Shown here piece after piece: positions 45,323 to 54,044 of a stretch of DNA of 64,000 nucleotides. Both the position numbers and the translations under genes were made by a program. The DNA is from Labilibaculum sp. K2S. Lineage in GTDB: Bacteria > Bacteroidota > Bacteroidia > Bacteroidales > Marinifilaceae. How positions within the stretch are numbered: the stretch's first letter is position 1; every line of letters begins with the position of its first letter. The notes under the pieces were generated by a model. That model made no database searches and was not told the DNA's origin. It worked only from the letters and a program-made list of their open reading frames with translations. Location: positions 1 to 64,000 of the forward strand of contig NZ_JAUCMW010000023.1 in assembly GCF_030372765.1 (NCBI RefSeq). The letters are read 5' to 3'.

Positions 45323-45673
45323 ATGAATATTGAAACCAAACAGGTGAACTCTGTAACAATAATGAAACTGGGAGAAACCAATCGTTTGTATGCCTTAAAT
45401 GCAAATATTGCTAAGGAAAAAATGAATGAATTCTTATCTCAACCTAAATCCAAACTAATTGTAGATTTTGAAGGAATTAGCTTTATTGACAGTTCAGGAT
45501 TTGGAGCACTTTTATCAGCTCTTAAAACATCAAAAGAACACAAAAGTTTTATAAAACTTTGCAATATCAACAGAGATGTGATGGAACTAATAGAATTAAT
45601 GCAGTTGGATTCTATTTTTGATATTTTGCAAGACCAAACCGCATGTGTTAACAGCTTTTCATCAGTAGAATAA
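45323..45673 (+). CDS. STAS-domain anti-sigma factor antagonist
   Basis: RsbV/SpoIIAA-like protein, 116 residues. The STAS fold shows NSVTIMKLGETNRLYALNA, SKLIVDFEGISFIDSSGFGALLSALK with the phosphorylatable Ser in DSSG (56-59), and FIKLCNINRDVMELIELMQLDSIFDIL. Its dephosphorylated form should bind a cognate anti-sigma kinase. That kinase is not encoded here. The next gene (10 bp) encodes the likely phosphatase. Confidence 0.9.
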   Translation: MNIETKQVNSVTIMKLGETNRLYALNANIAKEKMNEFLSQPKSKLIVDFEGISFIDSSGFGALLSALKTSKEHKSFIKLCNINRDVMELIELMQLDSIFDILQDQTACVNSFSSVE

Positions 45674-45682
45674 AATACTGAT

Positions 45683-47245
45683 ATGGCAAAAGTTTCGCCG
45701 AATATACTAATTGTTGATGATGACGTAGTTATCCTAAAATTCATTGAGTTTACTCTAAAAGGATTAGGCTACCAAACAACACTTGCTAAAAACGGAAAAG
45801 AGGCTATTGATCAGGCCAAAAGTCAACATTTCGATCTTATTATTTCAGATTTATACATGCCATTGATGGATGGCAATGAACTGGTTCGAAGATTAAGACA
45901 AACTCCTGAATACCAACATACTCCTTTCATATTTCTTTCTGGAAACAACGAGGAAGACACATGGATTAAAAATCTGAATGACGGTGCGGATGATTTTATC
46001 ACCAAACCTATCAAACAAAAGATTTTTATCTCGAAAATCAAATCCCATTTAAAGAAAGCCTATTTAAGAAAAGATATTCTTGATGGTGCGAGAAAAGATG
46101 ACATCAGTTTTGAAAAAGGAAACCTGATATATTGTGCAAACAGAATAAAACCTTTTCCTCTTCCAAGAAAACACCTCAAAACAAATATTACAGCTGTTTA
46201 TTCCGATTCTGATTTTTTCATGGCTCTGCAAGACACCAATACCTGGGGCATTATTATTGATGATAAAGCAACTTGGGCAATCTCAATCTTAGATAAAATA
46301 ACGGAGATTGTTTCGAATCATATTCCAATAAATATTCTTGTTACTGATTCTGACGACATGGACAAATTGGAAAATCTAATGCGATCCAAAATAAGTGGTT
46401 TTCTATTCAAAAATCTGAATCCGAAGCTAATTATCCATCAAATAAACTCTAATGTTCAACGCGAACATGATTTAAAAAGCAAATACCTAAGCGCGCTTAA
46501 TTCGGCGGCAAAACGATCTCCAATTCGTTTCGAAAATGAATTTCAGGATACCATACGAGACTACAACATTCAAATCCTTCATCAACCCTACGATAAATTA
46601 CCTGGAGGTGACTATTACGAAATCATAGATGTAGATCAGAATAGAAAAATATTGATTTTGGGTGATGTAATGGGGAAAAAATGGGATGCATGGTTCTTTG
46701 TACCTGCCTATATTGCCTACATCCGAAGTACTATTAATTTTTTCGTTAATCGTCAAGAACTCGATTTTGTTGAATCACCGGGTAAATTTCTGGATATTAT
46801 CAATGAATATCTTTTTAAAGACATTCAGCTAACTGAAGTATTCACAACCCTAAGTATCATATCGCTTTGCACTTCGTCGAATAAGATTAGCATTGCTTCT
46901 GCCGGAGCTCTTCGACCTTTCCTTTATGATGGAATAGAAAAAACCATATCGCAGTTAAATATTGTTGGCACCTTATTAGGGGTTGTAAAGGAAATTAAAT
47001 ATAGAAGCTTAATTCACGAGTTTAATAAGGGAGATAAACTATTCTTTTATACCGATGGATATACCGAAGCTGTTAATGACAGAACCGGTGAAATGATTGG
47101 TGATGAAGCCATGTTCTACATTCTTGATAATAACAAAGAGAAAGAAATTATTGAACCCAAAGATGTGGAATTGGAATTAACCAAAATCTACAATGTTTCT
47201 AAATTTGATGATGACCGTACCTTGTTGTTGATTCAAAGAAATTAG
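45683..47245 (+). CDS. response regulator with PP2C (SpoIIE/RsbU-type) phosphatase domain
   Basis: REC domain (1-125) with DDD at 12-14, Asp56 (IISDLYMP) and Lys104 region (FITKPIKQ). A middle segment of about 150-270 has no clear family match. The SpoIIE-type phosphatase (about 295-520) has ILGDVMGKKWDAWFFVPAYIAYIRS, ISIASAGALRPFLYDG, LFFYTDGYTEAVND and the metal Asp pair in FDDDRTLLLI. Expected role: when phosphorylated, it dephosphorylates the STAS protein of the preceding gene. The phosphatase metal residues appear present. This is the standard partner-switch output. Confidence 0.9.
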   Translation: MAKVSPNILIVDDDVVILKFIEFTLKGLGYQTTLAKNGKEAIDQAKSQHFDLIISDLYMPLMDGNELVRRLRQTPEYQHTPFIFLSGNNEEDTWIKNLNDGADDFITKPIKQKIFISKIKSHLKKAYLRKDILDGARKDDISFEKGNLIYCANRIKPFPLPRKHLKTNITAVYSDSDFFMALQDTNTWGIIIDDKATWAISILDKITEIVSNHIPINILVTDSDDMDKLENLMRSKISGFLFKNLNPKLIIHQINSNVQREHDLKSKYLSALNSAAKRSPIRFENEFQDTIRDYNIQILHQPYDKLPGGDYYEIIDVDQNRKILILGDVMGKKWDAWFFVPAYIAYIRSTINFFVNRQELDFVESPGKFLDIINEYLFKDIQLTEVFTTLSIISLCTSSNKISIASAGALRPFLYDGIEKTISQLNIVGTLLGVVKEIKYRSLIHEFNKGDKLFFYTDGYTEAVNDRTGEMIGDEAMFYILDNNKEKEIIEPKDVELELTKIYNVSKFDDDRTLLLIQRN

Positions 47246-47302
47246 CCGAATTTCTTATTTTTCTCCTTTGTTTTGTTCATTTTTGCATGAAAATACGACG
47301 AC

Positions 47303-47620
47303 ATGCAAGCAAATGAAATTATTGGATGGATGGGAAGCATTCTTTTCGCAATTTGTGCTCTTCCGCAGGTAATCCACACATTTAAAACAAAAAAAACAGA
47401 TGACCTAAGTGAACTATTTTTATGGCTTTGGTTCTGGGGTGAAGTTTTTACTCTATGCTATATTTTCATCGATGACATAGCCAGTCAAAACTACCACATC
47501 CCTCTGTATTTCAACTATCTATTCAATTTACTATTGCTTTTTTATCTGATATTCGCAAAATACACCTACAATTCAAAACCAACCACACTTTCTATTATCA
47601 GAAAGCGAATGGGTTTATAA
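47303..47620 (+). CDS. PQ-loop repeat membrane protein (SemiSWEET-like)
   Basis: Small three-helix membrane protein of 105 residues. The PQ motif is in ICALPQVIHTFKTKKTDDLS (about 17-36) after the first helix. A second helix begins FLWLWFWGEVFTLCYIFI and a third is PLYFNYLFNLLLLFYLIF. This matches SemiSWEET or PQ-loop family size; these act as dimers carrying sugars or other small solutes. Substrate unknown. It is 58 bp after the phosphatase and shares the terminator with the convergent citrate lyase operon. Confidence 0.82.
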   Translation: MQANEIIGWMGSILFAICALPQVIHTFKTKKTDDLSELFLWLWFWGEVFTLCYIFIDDIASQNYHIPLYFNYLFNLLLLFYLIFAKYTYNSKPTTLSIIRKRMGL

Positions 47621-47632
47621 TATTGTAAAGTT

Positions 47633-47666
47633 AAAAAAAAGCCGGATGATAATCATCCGGCTTTTC
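47633..47666. terminator. bidirectional terminator
   Basis: Stem AAAGCCGGATGAT / ATCATCCGGCTTT with T run on both strands, between the convergent PQ-loop gene and citC. Confidence 0.9.
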
Positions 47667-47669
47667 TGT

Positions 47670-48743
47670 TTAATGTCTGGTAACTGTATTTCTTATCTTC
47701 TCTCTAATCTCAGCAGATTCCTCCGACAACAAATAATTCTTTGTTGAATCTGGTAAAAAATCGAGGACTTCATTCAGTCTGTCTTCACGGATTGCGATTC
47801 TTACTTTTGATGCCGAAATATAATTATCTGAACTCCCTTGCGTAATTCTTGGTATTTCAAGAATTTCAACGCCATTGGACGGTAAGTATTTAATCATGGC
47901 TTCGTTGTAGGCCGCAGTTACCGGCGAATACATTTCAGTTCCAACGTATCTTCTATTGATATTTAAAATTGGAACAATATAATTCAAAAAGGTAACTACA
48001 TCCAATTCGGCTTGTTTAGCCGCAATGTCACATTCTTTCTCATCTTTCAAAAAATAACAAGGGAAAATAGTTCCTGAAACTACATAATCTCCCCCCTTCA
48101 CCATTATCAGATTTTTAATGTGCCCCAATTCTTCCTGAATCAATCGCCATCGAACATCAAAAGTAAATGACGAACGATCCTCTTCAACTATAAATAGGTA
48201 CAACACTCTATTTTCCGCACAAGCTTTTTCGATCAGATATTTATGCCCTTTCGTGAAAGGATTGCAATTTACAACTATGGCTGCGATGCCACCAAAAGTT
48301 ACATCCTTTTTTATTGATCGCAAATAGTCCTGATATGTTTTGATATTCTCATATCCAAATTCCAAAACAGAGAATAATGGCTCGGCGGTTGCAATTTCGG
48401 TAAATCCCAATCCTTTAAAAACCTCTAAATTACGAGGCTTCGTGTAAACAAAAATGTGTTTGTGCTCATTAATAACCAACTCAATTAAATGTGTTACAAT
48501 TTGCGCAAAAGCAGCTCCTTCTCTAAATTTAGGAGAAACTGCAACATATTTAAGTACTCTTCCTTTATACGACCCGGTTCCTATTACCTCCTGATTCAAA
48601 TTATAAAGAATCATGGTGTAATCAACGTCTATAGGATCGAACTCAAAACCCAATGGCTCCAGAAATTCAGAGACCAGTTTTATATCAAAGGGATTGTTTA
48701 GATCTAAAGACTCTTCCCTATAATCTGTATTCTCAACTCCCAT
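47670..48743 (-). CDS. citC: [citrate (pro-3S)-lyase] ligase (acetylating)
   Basis: Activates citrate lyase by acetylating the thiol of the prosthetic group of CitD with acetate and ATP. The N-terminal GNAT-like part is at about 1-130 (KYVAVSPKFREGAAFAQIVTHLIE, KPRNLEVFKGLGFTEIA). The C-terminal nucleotidyltransferase-like domain has IVVNCNPFTKGHKYLIEKA (HxGH-like motif), VVSGTIFPCYFLKD, and a C-terminal ISASKVRIAIREDRL ISxSxxR motif. It is the last gene in the citrate lyase operon. Confidence 0.92.
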   Translation of the reverse strand: MGVENTDYREESLDLNNPFDIKLVSEFLEPLGFEFDPIDVDYTMILYNLNQEVIGTGSYKGRVLKYVAVSPKFREGAAFAQIVTHLIELVINEHKHIFVYTKPRNLEVFKGLGFTEIATAEPLFSVLEFGYENIKTYQDYLRSIKKDVTFGGIAAIVVNCNPFTKGHKYLIEKACAENRVLYLFIVEEDRSSFTFDVRWRLIQEELGHIKNLIMVKGGDYVVSGTIFPCYFLKDEKECDIAAKQAELDVVTFLNYIVPILNINRRYVGTEMYSPVTAAYNEAMIKYLPSNGVEILEIPRITQGSSDNYISASKVRIAIREDRLNEVLDFLPDSTKNYLLSEESAEIREKIRNTVTRH

Positions 48744-48922
48744 CCTTGTTCGTTTGTTTAGTATTGTTTTGTGTAACTATTTTCTTTTATTTCAATGCTC
48801 AATAATATGCATTTCACAGAAAATACCCCTCTAATTTTATATGTTATGAAAGGTGTTTAATACCTATGAAAGCATGACAAATGTTGTTTTATTATTCATT
48901 TTCAATTTGTATCGAATACTTT

Positions 48923-50314
48923 CTAATTGTACTTTTTATTCACCATATATATAAAGAATGCAACAGCAAGTAAATCTGCCGAACCACCTGGTGATATTCG
49001 ATTGTCCTTACAATAATATACTAAATCCTGATATTTTGAATTAAAATATTTAGTTCCATGCAGATTAAATGCTTGTTGTGAAATGTCTTGTAACTCATTA
49101 AGAACTTTTTCTCCTTTACGATACAAAATATTGCTGTCGTTATTGTGAGCAATTAGAACTAAAAGAGTTTGTTTTAGTCCTTCGTGAATAATTTCATCGC
49201 TTACGATATCAATTTTATCGAAATGTGAACTTAAAACAGGAATTGCATGATTGAAAACACAAGGTAATCCGGATTGAATTTCGCCTCTAATTCCTTTCCC
49301 CCTATCTCCAAACTTCTCAAAACACACTTCTCCATGTGTTTTTTTGCTGCTATAAAGCTTCCGTCCCAACTCATTCTCAACCAAACTGCCATTTAATTCC
49401 TTTATTTGATTAACAAATGAATCATACGAAAAATTGTGGTTTTTTATTTGATTGGCACTTACAAACAGAGAAAATCCCAACAAAAATATAGCCCCCTTAT
49501 GAGTATTCACCCCACAAGTTTCACGATACATATCCTCTTCCATTTGCAAACCAATCTGTCTCAATTTTGGCAGAGCATCTTTTATATTTGCAGACGAATA
49601 AGAATAACCATATTCAGCTATTTCTTTAAAATAGACAGACAAGACAGCGCTCGAATTTAAAAAAGTTGAAAAATCCATATCTGAATGAGATCCGTTCGAA
49701 AAGCGATCTACCAAGCCTGGTTTTGGAGAAAGAGATACTTCATGAAGAAGTGCTTTTAAGGCAAATGCCGACAAATCTTTACAAACTCTGCTTTTCCTTC
49801 TTTCCTGCAAAAAACGGGATATATCTTTCTCAATAACAGTTCTCATTTCTCCATATTCGTGAGTTTGCATTCTCATGCAAAACACAGCAGGATGCTGATT
49901 ACAAAAATAACATTTCTTGGCTTTCCCCGATGTAACCGAATTTCCTTTTTCATCAGTAATATCAACATCCAAGAGTCTACCTACAGAATGTTCCGTTTCA
50001 TAAAGCTCTGCAATCTCTTTTATAGTAATTGCCGAGATTTCATTACCCAAAATAGGGACTAAATAAAAATCTCCTGCTGCATCAGGACAAATAATTTCTC
50101 TTTTTTCCTCAATAATAATTCGATGAGAAAGTAAAAATCGTTTTAGATCAGATAAGCATTCTGAGAAAAACAATTTAATCTGATCATTCGATTTTGGAAC
50201 ACCGGGAATATTAAGAGTCAGACTTAGTGAAATATCTCCTAACTCAGCAAACTTCTGTCTCTCTTTTGACCGAATTTCTTTAGCCTCCAAAATTTCTCTT
50301 ACTACTTTCTCCAT
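48923..50314 (-). CDS. citXG: bifunctional holo-citrate lyase synthase / triphosphoribosyl-dephospho-CoA synthase
   Basis: One protein makes and attaches the prosthetic group of citrate lyase. The CitX part (about 1-180) shows LSLTLNIPGVPKSNDQI and RLLDVDITDE with KKCYFCNQHPAVFCMRMQTH. The CitG part (about 185-463) shows LHEVSLSPKPGLVDRFSNGSH, GVNTHKGAIFLLGFSLF and the C-terminal SPGGSADLLAVAFFIYM. The fusion is a known arrangement in some Enterobacteria and Bacteroidota. A 10-bp hairpin (50337-50371) precedes it. The start is 88 bases after citF. Confidence 0.92.
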   Translation of the reverse strand: MEKVVREILEAKEIRSKERQKFAELGDISLSLTLNIPGVPKSNDQIKLFFSECLSDLKRFLLSHRIIIEEKREIICPDAAGDFYLVPILGNEISAITIKEIAELYETEHSVGRLLDVDITDEKGNSVTSGKAKKCYFCNQHPAVFCMRMQTHEYGEMRTVIEKDISRFLQERRKSRVCKDLSAFALKALLHEVSLSPKPGLVDRFSNGSHSDMDFSTFLNSSAVLSVYFKEIAEYGYSYSSANIKDALPKLRQIGLQMEEDMYRETCGVNTHKGAIFLLGFSLFVSANQIKNHNFSYDSFVNQIKELNGSLVENELGRKLYSSKKTHGEVCFEKFGDRGKGIRGEIQSGLPCVFNHAIPVLSSHFDKIDIVSDEIIHEGLKQTLLVLIAHNNDSNILYRKGEKVLNELQDISQQAFNLHGTKYFNSKYQDLVYYCKDNRISPGGSADLLAVAFFIYMVNKKYN

Positions 50315-50336
50315 TTTGTCTACTTCCTACTTACAA

Positions 50337-50371
50337 ATACACCCTAAATGCTTAAAACAAGTAGGGTGTAT
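50337..50371 (-). promoter_or_regulatory. intercistronic hairpin between citF and citXG
   Basis: Perfect 10-bp stem ATACACCCTA (50337-50346) / TAGGGTGTAT (50362-50371) with a 15-base loop and no T run. It may stabilise the citF end or set relative expression. Confidence 0.5.
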
Positions 50372-50401
50372 CATATTTCATTTGTATAAATCGACCTCAG
50401 T

Positions 50402-51982
50402 TTATGAGAGATTCTTTACATTATAAATTACATCAATAATTGTCCCATCGCGATATTCAACCAAGGCTACAATCTGATCTCCCAATTGCTTTTCGGCAGG
50501 CACACCTGTCATTTTCTCCACTTCCACTTTCAGGTCATGAATATCAACCACCTGCACCCCGGCTTCTTTAAGTTTCGCCGCCAAATTTGGTTTCGATGGA
50601 TTAACACACACACCTCTCTCTGTTACAATTACATCAACACTTTCGCCAGGAGTAACAACTGTATGAACGCGATCTTTTACAATGGGTAACCGACCACGAA
50701 ATGCCGGACAAACAACAACTGTTAAATTCGCTCCGGATGCAGTATCGGAGTGTCCTCCTGATGCACCTCTTATTTCTCCGGAAGAACCTGTAATTACATT
50801 TACATTGAAATCAACATCAACTTCAAGTGCACCCAAAACAACCACATCTAACTTATTAGTCATCGATCCGCAGTTATTAGGATTCGCATATTGATCACAC
50901 GAAATTTCAATATGATTTGGATTATTCAAAACCGAAGTACTCACTGCGGCATCGAAAGACTGCACATCAAAAATAGAATGAAATAAACCTTCATTCAACA
51001 TATCAACACCATAGGAAGTTACTCCACCTATCATGAAGCTGCCAATTATATTTTTTCGTTTCATATCTTCACGAAGAAATTTGGCAACTGCCAAAGAAGC
51101 ACCACCTGCACCTACCTGAAACGACATTCCATTTTTAAACAAACCAGAATGTTCAATAACCGTTGCTGCAATTCGAGCGATACGTAAATCCATCGGTGAA
51201 TTGGTAATACGGGTTGTACCCGAAGCAATTTTTGTTGCATCACCAATACTATCCACTTTTACTACATAATCGATAAAATGTTGACGTACTGTACAAGGTA
51301 CACAAGGATATTCCACCAAATTATCGGTAACAATAATTACGTTACGAGAATACCGGGCATCAATATCTGCGTATCCCATTGATCCAAAAGCTGATGGTCC
51401 ATGAGCACCTGTCGCATTTCCTTCTTCATCAGCTGCAGATGCTGCTAAAACCGATAAGTCTGGCTTAATTCTTCCTGTTAAAAAATCACGTACACGACCT
51501 CCATGTGAATGGATGATTGCCGGATATTTTAATTTTCCAACAGAAATTGCATCACCTAAAGCACCTCTGATACCTGATGTAAATATTCTGGTAATCATCC
51601 CTTTTTCCAAATATGGAACCAAACCATCGTGAGCTGATGTAAGTGATGAGGACGCCAAGGTGATATCCTTAATCCCCATTTCATCAAGTATTTTAATGGT
51701 CTGCATCAGCACACCATCTCCTCCTCTTAAATGATGATGACAAGTAACCGTCATTCCATCAAAAGGTTTACATCTTTTAATAGCCTCTTCCAAATTTTTA
51801 CAAAGTTTGGAAACATGAGGTTTTTTAGCCTTAAGCGTTCTGGAAATATTTGTTACCGGAACTTCATCTTCAATAATACTGTTCCAAACTCCCTGGAAAG
51901 GTTCTAATTTCCCCAGGCCTTCTATATATTCAGGAATTTCAACTCCTATTGCATTTTTCATTTGTCTACGTTTTAAATCCAA
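50402..51982 (-). CDS. citF: citrate lyase alpha subunit (citrate CoA-transferase)
   Basis: Exchanges the acetyl group on CitD for citrate to form citryl-ACP. Length 526 is typical. Conserved blocks: MTVTCHHHLRGGDGVLMQTI, TLASSSLTSAHDGLVPYLEKGMITRIFTSGIRGALGD, IIHSHGGRVRDFLTGRIKPDLSVLAASAADEEGNATG, GVTSYGVDMLNEGLFHSIFDVQSFDAAVS, ITGSSGEIRGASGGHSDTASGANLTVVV and TVVTPGESVDVIVTERGVCVNP. Nine bases after citE, so it is in the operon. Confidence 0.95.
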   Translation of the reverse strand: MDLKRRQMKNAIGVEIPEYIEGLGKLEPFQGVWNSIIEDEVPVTNISRTLKAKKPHVSKLCKNLEEAIKRCKPFDGMTVTCHHHLRGGDGVLMQTIKILDEMGIKDITLASSSLTSAHDGLVPYLEKGMITRIFTSGIRGALGDAISVGKLKYPAIIHSHGGRVRDFLTGRIKPDLSVLAASAADEEGNATGAHGPSAFGSMGYADIDARYSRNVIIVTDNLVEYPCVPCTVRQHFIDYVVKVDSIGDATKIASGTTRITNSPMDLRIARIAATVIEHSGLFKNGMSFQVGAGGASLAVAKFLREDMKRKNIIGSFMIGGVTSYGVDMLNEGLFHSIFDVQSFDAAVSTSVLNNPNHIEISCDQYANPNNCGSMTNKLDVVVLGALEVDVDFNVNVITGSSGEIRGASGGHSDTASGANLTVVVCPAFRGRLPIVKDRVHTVVTPGESVDVIVTERGVCVNPSKPNLAAKLKEAGVQVVDIHDLKVEVEKMTGVPAEKQLGDQIVALVEYRDGTIIDVIYNVKNLS

Positions 51983-51991
51983 GCTTAAAAA

Positions 51992-52888
51992 CTAACCAGC
52001 ATTCTTTTCAATTTCTTTCAAATCTATTTTGGCATATTCCAAAACTGTAATTGCTCTTTGAACAACAGGAGCATCTACCATTTTTCCATCAATTGCAAAA
52101 ACTCCAATACCAGCTTTTTTGTTTTTAATAAACTCAGAATAAACACGATATGCTTTACGAACCTCATTTTCAGTCGGATTAAACACATCATGAACAACGT
52201 CAACCTGACGTGGATTTATAAGAGCCTTGCCTGCGAAACCTATTTTTTTAATGTATTCAGTTTCTTTACGCAAACCTTCATCGTCATTCACATCAGCAAA
52301 AATAGTATCTAAAACGTCTAAATCATTAGCCTTTCCAGCCATTACAATTCGTTTACGTGCATAGTCAATACCAACTCCATCCGGGGTTTTTATAATTCCC
52401 ATATCGGCCGTTAAATCCTGCCCTCCAATAGTAATCGCATCGATTCTTGGATCTGCAGCCGCAATATCGTAAACATTCGCAACTCCTTTGGCTGTTTCTA
52501 TCATCACATGAATAGTCATGGTTGGATTCTTAATTCCATGCTCCTTTTCGATGCGCCGCACTTCTTTCATGAACTCTTTAACATCGGCTACAGTTTCCGT
52601 TTTGGGAAAACGGATATTATCTGGTTGTAAGGGCACTATTTCCTCCAAATCCGTTAATCCAAACGGTGTATGAAAGTTATTTACACGTACACATACTTCA
52701 GTATCGTAAAAATTAACAGTTTTAAGCATATTACGAACCAAAATTCTTGCTGCATCTTTTTGGTTTAATGCTACAGCATCTTCCAGATCAAGAAGAACAG
52801 CATCGCAGCCATAAACTCCTGCTTGTTGAATCATTGCCGGATTATTACCGGGAATGTACAACATCGATCGCCTTTTTTTCTTTACCAT
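51992..52888 (-). CDS. citE: citrate lyase beta subunit (citryl-ACP lyase)
   Basis: Splits citryl-ACP into oxaloacetate and acetyl-ACP. HpcH/HpaI-fold with SMLYIPGNNPAMIQQAG, VLLDLEDAVALNQKDAAR (metal Glu/Asp), VRVNNFHTPFGLTDLE, IMIETAKGVANVYDIAAADPRIDAITIGGQDLTADMG, and a C-terminal lid VRKAYRVYSEFIKNKKAG. Length 298. Its first codon overlaps the last base of citD. Confidence 0.95.
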   Translation of the reverse strand: MVKKKRRSMLYIPGNNPAMIQQAGVYGCDAVLLDLEDAVALNQKDAARILVRNMLKTVNFYDTEVCVRVNNFHTPFGLTDLEEIVPLQPDNIRFPKTETVADVKEFMKEVRRIEKEHGIKNPTMTIHVMIETAKGVANVYDIAAADPRIDAITIGGQDLTADMGIIKTPDGVGIDYARKRIVMAGKANDLDVLDTIFADVNDDEGLRKETEYIKKIGFAGKALINPRQVDVVHDVFNPTENEVRKAYRVYSEFIKNKKAGIGVFAIDGKMVDAPVVQRAITVLEYAKIDLKEIEKNAG

Positions 52889-53175
52889 TACATTGTCCCC
52901 TCCTGAATACCTAAAGATCGTTTAACTGCTGTTTCAACTCGTGCTTCAATTGTCTGCGTTAGTGCTCCTTTATCCTTTGCAATAAGATGAAGATCTTGAA
53001 CTTGAAGTGTGTCAAGCACTTGATTTATTGTAGCTTTAATATCTTCTTCGAACTGCAGCATTACAGTAGAAGAAATATCAACTTTGCGACCAGAATCTTT
53101 TTCAAGAGGCTCAATCAGAATCATAATATCGCTTGATTCAAAAGTTCCGGCCTGCGCTTTAAACTTGGGTGTCAT
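52888..53175 (-). CDS. citD: citrate lyase acyl carrier protein (gamma subunit)
   Basis: Small carrier of the 2'-(5''-phosphoribosyl)-3'-dephospho-CoA group. The attachment Ser is in AGTFESSDIMILIEP (Ser14). Further family features: VMLQFEEDIKATINQVLDTLQVQDLHLIAKDKGALTQTIEARVETAVKR. Length 95. First gene of the cit operon. A citrate transporter and oxaloacetate decarboxylase are not in the window. Confidence 0.93.
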   Translation of the reverse strand: MTPKFKAQAGTFESSDIMILIEPLEKDSGRKVDISSTVMLQFEEDIKATINQVLDTLQVQDLHLIAKDKGALTQTIEARVETAVKRSLGIQEGTM

Positions 53176-53310
53176 TGTTAATAAATATTTGTTAATTAAG
53201 TCTTACGTGATATGTATAATTTGCTTCTGCAAATTTTAAGGTCTTTCGATACAATTCAAAGCACTTTGACGTATTTTTGACCCAATACTTTAGTGTTATA
53301 AAACACCCAT

Positions 53311-53324
53311 TGGAAACGATTGCA
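53311..53324. promoter_or_regulatory. LacI-family operator match, cit side
   Basis: TGGAAACGATTGCA; its reverse complement TGCAATCGTTTCCA fits the TGNAANCGNTTNCA form completely. It lies 136 bp upstream of citD. Confidence 0.5.
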
Positions 53325-53499
53325 TATCAATACGTTATCACACATGAATAATATCGCTGGTATTTATGTATCTTCTATTTTTATTGAATAAAGCTTAATT
53401 ATTACCAAATTAAAAATTTCCATTGAATCTCTCCATACTTTAATCACTGCAAAAAAGACCTTTTCTTTAAAATAAAGAACCTAATGACAAAGATAAACT

Positions 53500-53537
53500 A
53501 AAAAAAAGATCCTGCTTATTTAGAATAAACAGGATCT
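53500..53537 (-). terminator. orphan hairpin upstream of the cit operon
   Basis: AGATCCTG (53507-53514) pairs with CAGGATCT (53530-53537), and an inner TTATT/AATAA stem extends it. On the minus strand a T run follows. No minus-strand gene lies upstream, so it is either a leader attenuator of the cit operon or the remains of a lost gene. Confidence 0.5.
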
Positions 53538-53679
53538 AATTGTTAGTGATTAGTTAGTGGTTAGTAAGATCTCACCAAATAACTGATGAGTAAAAAAAGT
53601 GTGATTCAATGTGATTACAAATGGTATTTTTCGTTTTTCTCACAAAGAATTCACAATATAAGTGTAAATAATTGGTTTC

Positions 53680-53693
53680 CGCAAACGTTTCCA
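53680..53693. promoter_or_regulatory. LacI-family operator match, GH92 side
   Basis: CGCAAACGTTTCCA matches TGNAANCGNTTNCA except the first base, 352 bp before the GH92 start. A second half-site GGTTTCC lies immediately upstream. Confidence 0.45.
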
Positions 53694-54005
53694 TAATTTT
53701 TTCACCAATAAGCTCATAATTTTCATAAAATCTGAATAAAAATGAACTAAAAGAGCACTAATAGTCCAAAATAACACTACTAAACCATGAAATAATTTAG
53801 TAATGAGTTAACTAATTCAAAACGAAATTCTCTTTCCTCTTATCGTGATAAATACAAAAAAATCCTATCTAAAAAAAACATCAGTCATTAAAATAAACAG
53901 CACAACTTCCTTACAAACTGCCAACTAAACCCAAAATAAAATACTGATTAATAATTTAATTTACGGAGTTAATCCACAATTAAATTAAAATTAATTGCCA
54001 CAACA

Positions 54006-54013
54006 TAGTTTTG
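54006..54013 (+). promoter_or_regulatory. candidate -7 box of the GH92 gene
   Basis: TAGTTTTG fits TAnnTTTG, 31 bases upstream of the start codon. No proper -33 was seen. Confidence 0.35.
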
Positions 54014-54044
54014 CTTCAGAATATATCAATCAGAATATCTTTTC

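Larger units (their letters stand above)
53176..54044. other. 869-bp regulatory region between the cit operon and the GH92 gene
   Basis: No gene longer than 36 codons is convincing. It contains two LacI-type operator matches (53311-53324, 53680-53693), an orphan hairpin with T run on the minus strand (53500-53537), and a -7 match for GH92 (54006-54013). It is the divergent control region of two different operons. Confidence 0.5.

Noticed and set aside
53578-53700. 36-codon ORF starting ATGAGTAAAAAAAGTG in the cit-GH92 gap
   Set aside because: Short, no family, no ribosome site, and it overlaps an operator match; likely chance.
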